Under the pieces are notes generated by a model. The model worked only from the letters and a program-made list of their open reading frames with translations. It had not been told where the DNA came from and made no database searches. Positions 59,032 to 64,000 of a DNA stretch of 64,000 bases are shown here, one piece after another. Both the position numbers and the translations under genes were made by a program. The DNA is taken from positions 4,563 through 68,562 of the forward strand of contig UQFO01000011.1 in the NCBI GenBank assembly GCA_900540275.1. The letters run 5' to 3'. Numbering within the stretch: the stretch's first letter is position 1; each line of letters starts with the position of its first letter. The DNA comes from an uncultured Oscillospiraceae bacterium (GTDB lineage Bacteria > Bacillota > Clostridia > Oscillospirales > Acutalibacteraceae).

Positions 59032-60828
59032 CTACCCCCTGGCCACTGTTTCTTTTATCGTGCCCTTCAGGTCTTTTGCATTAAAATCAAGCATTTCCTG
59101 TATTTGCAAAGAGATGTCCTTACTGGTAAAAGACGCATTGGTCACGGTGAATGTTGCCTGTACAAGAACCTCTTGCTTTGAAAAATCGAACCCATCAAGA
59201 TTAGTGATATTAAACATAATTTCATTTTTTTCATATGCATTATAAATGGGCTTCCCGATATAAGGGAACGACAGCGACCCGTCGTTAAACCTGACCTTAC
59301 CACCGTCGTAGCGGATAGAGGCGTTCAGGCCGCAGAGAGGGGCGTTTACCCCGCTGAGGTACGCGGTATAGGTGATTTTGTCACCGACCTTATAAACCGA
59401 AACCTTCGGGTCATAAACCGTAACTTCACACGTCGCCTTCGCGCCGCTTCCGTCCTTCGCGGTACACGTGATTGTCGTACTCCCTACGCCGACCGCCTTG
59501 AGCTTGCCGTTTGCGTCCACCGTAGCAACCTTCGGGTTGCTCGACTTCCACGTCAACGCCTTGTTCTTCGCATTTGTGGGCGTTACCGTCGCCTTGAAGG
59601 AACCGCTTTTGCCCACCGGCCAGCTGATTTTATTCGTGTTGAGCTTGACGCTCGTCACCGGCTGGTAAACCGTAACGGCGCACGTCGCCTTCGCGCCGTT
59701 TCCATCCTTCGCGGTACACGTGATTGTCGTACTCCCTACGCCGACCGCCTTGAGCTTGCCGTTTGCGTCCACCGTAGCAACCTTCGGGTTGCTCGACTTC
59801 CACGTCAACGCCTTGTTCTTCGCATTTGTGGGCGTTACCGTCGCCTTGAAGGAACCGCTTTTGCCCACCGGCCAGCTGATTTTATTCGTGTTGAGCTTGA
59901 CGCTTTTGACTGTAAACGCACATTTAATATTGTTTTTAGTGCCATACTTATGTGCATATGAATCCGATTCGGTATAAATCGTAACATCCGGGATCCCGTC
60001 TAATATTTTTTCACCTATTTTTGTAACGGTAGCCGGAATAGCTACCTGCTGTAAACTGATTGCGTAAGCAAATGCATAGTCCCCAATTGCCTTGCAATTT
60101 TTTTTGTTCTGGATATTGATTTCTTTTAAATTATTATTCCACATAAAAGCATAAGGCGCAATCATTTCCACCCCGGAAGGCACCTGAAAGGTTGTCTTTT
60201 CATATCCAGCCGGAAATTCAACTAATATTTTTTCATCATTGCTGTAAAGTACACCCCCCTGGGTCGTGAGGATACGGTTCCCGGCTCCAACTGAAAAAGA
60301 CTTTAGGTTCAGACAGCCGGCAAATGCTCCATATCCGTATGATTCCACCCTTGAAGGAATCAATATATAATTTAGACTTGTACATCCATAAAAGGCAAAC
60401 GGCGACAATATATACAAATAGTCCGGTAAATATACATTCACCAGATTTTCGCAGAGGCTAAACGCGTCTATGCCGATATATTCGACATAATCCGGAATTC
60501 TAACTTCGTGCATTGTCTGATTTTGTGCAAAAGCCCCGTCGGCAATCATCTGCACGTAAAGCCCTTTTATTTGGTCGGGTATATAGACAAAAGTGTCGCT
60601 GCCGGTATAGCCAGAAATTGCAATATACTGGTAACCGTCGTCCGTCTTCATGACATCATACTTAAAATCGCCGTACATCGCGCTTGCAACCGCTTCATCG
60701 TCTGCGGCCGCGCGCGTCACCTGCGAGTCGTCAGTGGCTGCGCTTACAGTTGCCGGCATAGCCGCAAGCATGCCGAGCACCAACAGGAATGCCAGAAGGA
60801 CCGACACCCCTTTTTTGATTGTTTTCAT
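59032..60828 (-). CDS. Secreted BspA-like LRR / Ig-like (Big_2) / cohesin-like surface protein
   Basis: A 598-residue exported protein. A signal peptide (1-30, ending VSAA) is followed by a BspA-type leucine-rich repeat region (about 55-300; IPDYVEYIGIDAFSLCENLVNVYLP-type units), two almost identical Ig-like Big_2 domains (about 310-393 and 394-475; VKLNTNKISWPVG...ATVTPTNAKNKALTWKSSNPKVATVD) and a C-terminal beta domain (about 480-598; YKVGDKITYTAYLSGV.APLCGLNASIRYD) that resembles a cohesin-type module. No LPXTG or membrane anchor is seen. The ATG at 60828 follows GGAGG; the frame upstream is untranslated leader. Confidence 0.85.
   Translation of the reverse strand: MKTIKKGVSVLLAFLLVLGMLAAMPATVSAATDDSQVTRAAADDEAVASAMYGDFKYDVMKTDDGYQYIAISGYTGSDTFVYIPDQIKGLYVQMIADGAFAQNQTMHEVRIPDYVEYIGIDAFSLCENLVNVYLPDYLYILSPFAFYGCTSLNYILIPSRVESYGYGAFAGCLNLKSFSVGAGNRILTTQGGVLYSNDEKILVEFPAGYEKTTFQVPSGVEMIAPYAFMWNNNLKEINIQNKKNCKAIGDYAFAYAISLQQVAIPATVTKIGEKILDGIPDVTIYTESDSYAHKYGTKNNIKCAFTVKSVKLNTNKISWPVGKSGSFKATVTPTNAKNKALTWKSSNPKVATVDANGKLKAVGVGSTTITCTAKDGNGAKATCAVTVYQPVTSVKLNTNKISWPVGKSGSFKATVTPTNAKNKALTWKSSNPKVATVDANGKLKAVGVGSTTITCTAKDGSGAKATCEVTVYDPKVSVYKVGDKITYTAYLSGVNAPLCGLNASIRYDGGKVRFNDGSLSFPYIGKPIYNAYEKNEIMFNITNLDGFDFSKQEVLVQATFTVTNASFTSKDISLQIQEMLDFNAKDLKGTIKETVARG
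59429..59652. repeat. Tandem repeat unit, downstream copy (Ig-like domain 2)
   Basis: Almost identical to 59681-59904 at nucleotide level, period 252 bases (84 codons). Only a few substitutions are seen near the edges. Confidence 0.92.
59681..59904. repeat. Tandem repeat unit, upstream copy (Ig-like domain 1)
   Basis: Partner of the unit at 59429-59652. The near identity of DNA, not just protein, shows a recent duplication or ongoing gene conversion. Confidence 0.92.
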
Positions 60829-60869
60829 AAAAAAACCTCCATCCACAATGTAATTATTCCGACAATTCC

Positions 60870-60898
60870 ATGATATAGAAAAAAGCAATGCCTGTCAA
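60870..60898 (-). promoter_or_regulatory. Promoter of the surface-protein gene
   Basis: Minus strand TTGACA (60893-60898), 17 bases, TATCAT (60870-60875). Confidence 0.75.
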
Positions 60899-61011
60899 TA
60901 AAAGGTGAAGAACTGTTACTTTTATTGCCCAGCATCTCTGTTTTTCCGCTCCAACGTTTTTAAGCTTAGAACGCCATCAGGCAATAAACAGATAAGAAAA
61001 GAGAGGAAAAT

Positions 61012-61040
61012 TTGAAATCCGGGAAAAAATATGCTATGCT
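61012..61040 (+). promoter_or_regulatory. Promoter of the DtxR-type regulator gene
   Basis: TTGAAA (61012-61017), 17 bases, TATGCT (61035-61040). Confidence 0.6.
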
Positions 61041-61095
61041 AATTAAAAATAAAGGGAAACAACTACAACAAAAGCAGTAAAAAGGAGGCGGGCGG

Positions 61096-61464
61096 ATGAA
61101 GATACATGAATCTGCGGAAAATTATCTGGAAACTATTTTGATTTTAAGCCACAGGAATCCCGCCGTTCGTTCGATTGATATCGTCAACGAATTGGAATTT
61201 ACAAAACCGAGTGTCAGCGTCGCTATGAAAAACCTGCGTACCAACGGGTATATCGAAGTAGACAGGGATGGCTTTATTACACTTACGGAAATGGGACGCG
61301 AAATCGCGGAAACCATGTATGAGCGCCATACCTTCCTTTCCGACTGGCTGATTCGGCTGGGGGTAGACCCAAAGACAGCCGTTGAGGACGCCTGCCGTAT
61401 CGAGCATGTCATCAGCGCGGAAAGCTTTGAGGCAATCAAAAAAACGCAGGCGGGAAAACCTTAA
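61096..61464 (+). CDS. DtxR/MntR-family metal-dependent regulator
   Basis: A 122-residue regulator: winged helix (ESAENYLETILILSHRNPAVRSIDIVNELEFTKPSVSVAMKNLRTNGYIEVD) and the metal-binding dimerisation helices (GREIAETMYERHTFLSDWLIRLGV, EDACRIEHVISAESFEAI). It lacks the SH3-like third domain of DtxR, as MntR does. Manganese or iron is the likely co-repressor. No metal transporter gene lies beside it, so targets must be elsewhere. AAGGAGG lies before the ATG. Confidence 0.9.
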   Translation: MKIHESAENYLETILILSHRNPAVRSIDIVNELEFTKPSVSVAMKNLRTNGYIEVDRDGFITLTEMGREIAETMYERHTFLSDWLIRLGVDPKTAVEDACRIEHVISAESFEAIKKTQAGKP

Positions 61465-61540
61465 AATAAAAGGAGCGGGGAAATCAACCGTTTACCGAAA
61501 AATAGACAAAAATGGGACTCTATCGTAGAATAGTAAAGAA

Positions 61541-61663
61541 TTATGTAAGCTGGCTCCGTTTAAGAAACGGGGTCAGCTTGCTTTTAAGCTGAAACTTTTC
61601 GAAATTGTAGGAATAGATATAGTCATCAATTAGACTGCGGGCTTTCTGTAACGCCAGGATTTT
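61541..61663 (-). mobile_element. C-terminal remnant of an IS3-family transposase
   Basis: About 40 codons read KILALQKARSLIDDYIYSYN and continue FEKFQLKSKLTPFLKRSQLT before the stop. This is the typical end of IS3/IS150-type OrfB transposases (the ..YI..YN.ER.Q.K.KLTP..YR.Q pattern). The catalytic DDE part is absent. The frame is continuous with the decayed LRR gene upstream, showing where the element or its remnant joined that gene. A strong hairpin (61548-61580) lies in the same stretch. Confidence 0.65.
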
Positions 61664-61997
61664 CAGGCGGTAAATGCAGCTGGAAAACGCACGGCTTCCA
61701 ATTTCCACGCCGCCATCAGGTTCACGATTTTTATAACCGTTTCGGGGATGGGAATAAAAACCGGAAAAGGTGTAGTCTCCCTATACTTGTCACGCGTTTT
61801 CCCCCAATTTGTGCGGGTACGTTTTCTTCAGCTTTTATTCCTCGGTATTCCGTGATTTTCGCCGTACCGCCGGCTTTTATTTCGTACATATAGTCCCCGT
61901 TCTGTTCAGCTGAAACGGCAGCCGGGATAATAAATAGTGCGCCAACCGTCAGCGGCGCCGCAAGGCATATGGATAACACGTTCCCCGTTATATTCAT
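61664..61997 (-). pseudogene. Decayed secreted LRR (BspA-like) protein gene
   Basis: The first 88 codons give a signal peptide (MNITGNVLSICLAAPLTVGALF...AVSAEQ) and the usual N-cap of BspA-like proteins (YMYEIKAGGTAKITEYRGIKAEENVPAQIGGKRVTSIG). After that the LRR pattern is spread over different frames: GDYTFSGF in one, VFIPIPETVIKI in another, and VEIGSRAFSSC back in the first, so at least two indels have broken it. It then runs into the IS3 transposase tail. The gene keeps a good ribosome site (GGAGGG) and might still yield a short secreted peptide. Confidence 0.7.
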
Positions 61998-62058
61998 TAC
62001 AATCCCTCCGCTGCTGTTTTCTTTGAATTTATTTTAAAGTAAAATCAACAAAAGGACG

Positions 62059-63447
62059 TTACTGCGGAGCCATCGCCTCGCGCGGGCTGATTTTTGTAAG
62101 GCTCCTTACCATTACAAGCTCACACAAAAGCGGGACTATTGTCGTAAGCAGCAGCGCGGCTAAGGAAAGCAGTGCAAAATCGAGCCAGCTTACCACGTAA
62201 ATCCGGCCGGCAAACGGGCCGTTCGCGTTTACCAAATTCATTACGGCTACGCACGCAGCCGAAAGTATTCCGCCAACCGCAAACGCTCGCAGGCCGGTTT
62301 TTAATTGTTCCATGTATAAGCTCAGGAAAATCTGCCGGTTTTTGTAGCCGATTGCCTTGAGCAGCCCGATTTCCCCCTTTCGCTCCAGCAAACCGCTGGA
62401 GGTCGCAAGGAACAGGTTGATGACCGTCAGGAGCAATACCGCTATGGTAAAAAAGTTCCCTGCCGCGGTGAATACGGTTGCGAACAATTCTATTTCGGAT
62501 GGAATAAACCGCTCCGGAAAGGCTGATATAGAGATTCCCATATCTTTAATCTCCTGCCGGACGGCGTTAAAATTCTCATAGGAGTCCGCCAACACGGTAT
62601 AGCCGTGCATGGCGGGGTTTGTTTTGTCCCTTTGATACTGTTCTATAAAGTTCGAATCCTTTGTTGCCTTGACCGCCATTTCCTCTATTTTTTGTCCCGT
62701 TTCGTTGGAAACATAAATCTCTTTTGGTGATCCCCTACCAGCATAAGAGGTATAATATACTCCCACAACCTTTAGTTTATAATCTATCGCCGGCAAATTT
62801 TGTGCGTCTGTCATGTAGCCTCCATCTTCATCTTCCTTATAACTCCAAAACGCATAGTAATCTCCTAACGCCTTTACCGTAAAGGTTTTCCCAATATAAT
62901 CCGCCCCGTTTTGCAACGAAAAGATGTTTTCATCAATCGTATAGTCGCTGACCGGGCAGAAGGTACTCGGCACCAGGCAGGAAAACACCGGGCTTTCATC
63001 TAACCGCTTGCCCGCTACGACCTCCATCTCCTGCGTTTTATATAAAGACCATGCCTCCACGGAATACCCGTATTCATTTGTGGGCGGCATCATTTTGCTG
63101 CAGTCTTTCCCGTATTCGTCTGTGAGAGCAGTAATATTAAAAATTTGCCGCACCATCCCGTCGTTGATATCCACCGACTGCACGTGGTCAAGCTTCCTGA
63201 TATCATCGAGAACCTCCTCCGTGAGTATGACCCCCTTTCCAGGCTCTGGAAAAAAAGAATTAATTTCAATTCTTCTGGCGGGGTCTACGTTTGTAAAACC
63301 GTCCATCACGCGGTGGAGCATGGAGGTAACGCTTGTGATTAATACAAGGGCTATCACGGAAAAGAGCAGCAGCAAAAAGAGGGCGGTGCCCCGCTTTCCC
63401 TTTTTCCTGTTCGCGTTTGCCAAAAAGGTATAGTTTTGCAGTTTCAT
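62059..63447 (-). CDS. FtsX/MacB-type ABC permease of the second secreted-protein locus
   Basis: A 462-residue permease with helix 1 at about 19-42, outer domain about 45-325 and a C-terminal FtsX block (ERKGEIGLLKAIGYKNRQIFLSLYMEQLKTGLRAF). Paralogue of the permease at 51994. ATG 63447 follows AGGAGG by six bases. Unlike locus one, no ATPase gene stands between the secreted-protein gene and this permease, and no second permease follows; a broken LRR gene and an IS3 remnant come next. It must use an ATPase encoded elsewhere, possibly the one at 53328, or be an orphan. Confidence 0.82.
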   Translation of the reverse strand: MKLQNYTFLANANRKKGKRGTALFLLLLFSVIALVLITSVTSMLHRVMDGFTNVDPARRIEINSFFPEPGKGVILTEEVLDDIRKLDHVQSVDINDGMVRQIFNITALTDEYGKDCSKMMPPTNEYGYSVEAWSLYKTQEMEVVAGKRLDESPVFSCLVPSTFCPVSDYTIDENIFSLQNGADYIGKTFTVKALGDYYAFWSYKEDEDGGYMTDAQNLPAIDYKLKVVGVYYTSYAGRGSPKEIYVSNETGQKIEEMAVKATKDSNFIEQYQRDKTNPAMHGYTVLADSYENFNAVRQEIKDMGISISAFPERFIPSEIELFATVFTAAGNFFTIAVLLLTVINLFLATSSGLLERKGEIGLLKAIGYKNRQIFLSLYMEQLKTGLRAFAVGGILSAACVAVMNLVNANGPFAGRIYVVSWLDFALLSLAALLLTTIVPLLCELVMVRSLTKISPREAMAPQ

Positions 63448-63478
63448 ACGCGTCCTCCTTAACCCTTGGCTGTGGGGC

Positions 63479-63509
63479 GCCCGCCCGTGGAAAAATCCCA
63501 CGGGCAGGC
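63479..63509 (-). other. GC-rich intergenic hairpin behind the second secreted-protein gene
   Basis: Minus strand GCCTGCCCGTGG - N7 - CCACGGGCGGGC, a 12-bp stem (one mismatch or wobble) without a T-run, in the same position and with similar arm sequence (GCCTGCCCG) as the stem at 54035-54065. Confidence 0.7.
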
Positions 63510-63530
63510 CGCTTTACGCAGCTTAGAAAA

Positions 63531-63965
63531 TTAGTAATACTGGTAGGTATCGACCGTGGACTTAAAGCCGCCATAGTTGTTTATGTAATAATGCTGACTT
63601 TGACCTTTATTAACTTGCTTAAAGTCTATAGTCGGGTGTGATGGAATACCGCCGACCAGCTTATACATCTGATAACCTCTTTTTACTCCGCTCTGCAACA
63701 CATAGCAGTTCCCCTGCGTATAGCTCTTCCCGTTGTAGATTGTTATGTAAGAGCCAAACGTGTCCTTGCGGGTACCATTATGCGCCGCAGTCACGACGAT
63801 GGTTTCCGTACCCGTCGCGGCAGCCTCTGCCGTCCAGGTCCAGTGTTCCGCCGCGGCGTTCGCGGAAAACACACAGCCCGCGGCAACCATTACCGCGGTT
63901 AAGGTGAATACTGCCGTGCTTTTTGCAAAAGGCCTTCTTTTCTTTATTTTATTGGTTTTCATCAT
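63531..63965 (-). CDS. Small secreted protein with C-terminal Tyr, ABC-linked (second copy)
   Basis: A 144-residue exported protein. The signal peptide (about 1-38, basic MMKTNKIKKRRPF then STAVFTLTAVMVAAGCVFSANAAA) leaves about 106 residues, beta-rich, with YNGKSYTQGNCYVLQSGVKRG, then YYINNYGGFKSTVDTYQYY at the end. It aligns in spacing with the protein at 54078 (YNGK...G, YY.N..GGF.S, final Y). It contains one mature cysteine. GGAGGG lies eight bases before the first ATG; the second ATG is equally possible. The promoter is outside the window. Confidence 0.72.
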   Translation of the reverse strand: MMKTNKIKKRRPFAKSTAVFTLTAVMVAAGCVFSANAAAEHWTWTAEAAATGTETIVVTAAHNGTRKDTFGSYITIYNGKSYTQGNCYVLQSGVKRGYQMYKLVGGIPSHPTIDFKQVNKGQSQHYYINNYGGFKSTVDTYQYY

Positions 63966-64000
63966 CTAAGTTCCCTCCTTAAAAGGTTTGTTTTTTACTC

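Overview
The window looks like a chromosome segment from a spore-forming, moderate-GC member of the Clostridia, probably the Oscillospirales/Ruminococcaceae group. The evidence is an alpha/beta-type small acid-soluble spore protein, a BofC-C-like protein, Firmicutes-style TTGACA-17-TATAAT promoters, strong GGAGG ribosome sites, GatCAB, a FabT/FabK-type fatty acid operon and a GEMM (c-di-GMP) riboswitch. The genus assignment is inference.

Layout. 1-5.2 kb: a possible IS21-type end, then a Bce-type peptide-resistance module (two-component system plus ABC transporter) on the minus strand. 5.4-9.9 kb: a LuxR-type regulator, a small protein, and a secreted NlpC/P60 cell-wall hydrolase with a WalR-like box. 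9.9-13.5 kb: ksgA, an RsmF-like rRNA methyltransferase, an Asn/Gln-only micro-protein and a LUD protein. 13.7-18.7 kb: aspS and gatCAB, i.e. Asp-tRNA charging and transamidation. 19-22 kb: GrpB-like protein, methyltransferase relic, zinc-ribbon membrane protein and SASP. 22-26.6 kb: a MacB-like ABC transporter divergent from its own two-component system. 26.7-36.3 kb: an eleven-gene fatty-acid operon fabT-H-K-D-G-F-accB-fabZ-accC-D-A with no acpP. 36.5-43.1 kb: BofC-like protein, a class A penicillin-binding protein, hom-thrB, lysC and tRNA-Pro(GGG).

The accessory part begins at the tRNA. 43.3-46.4 kb: a 1000-residue protein that looks like a WYL-like/SF1 helicase/PD-(D/E)XK nuclease fusion, with a palindrome over its promoter; a candidate stand-alone defence gene. 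46.7-47.9 kb: a c-di-GMP riboswitch and terminator controlling a secreted protein. 48-58.9 kb: a DUF305 protein, a metallo-beta-lactamase-fold protein, three MATE exporters with MarR and PadR regulators, and a locus made of a small secreted protein, an ABC ATPase and two FtsX-type permeases. 59-64 kb: a BspA-like/Ig-like surface protein, a DtxR-type regulator, a decayed LRR gene ending at an IS3 transposase tail, and a second locus with a homologous small secreted protein and permease.

The best candidate for an undescribed system is the pair of secreted-protein/ABC loci (50.8-54.5 kb and 62.1-64.0 kb). They share a secreted protein of about 143 residues with a YNGK...YY.N..GGF.S pattern and a C-terminal tyrosine, a GC-rich hairpin directly behind it, and a paralogous permease with a large extracellular domain. 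The organisation resembles lactococcin-972-type bacteriocin/immunity loci, but homology is not established from the sequence alone.
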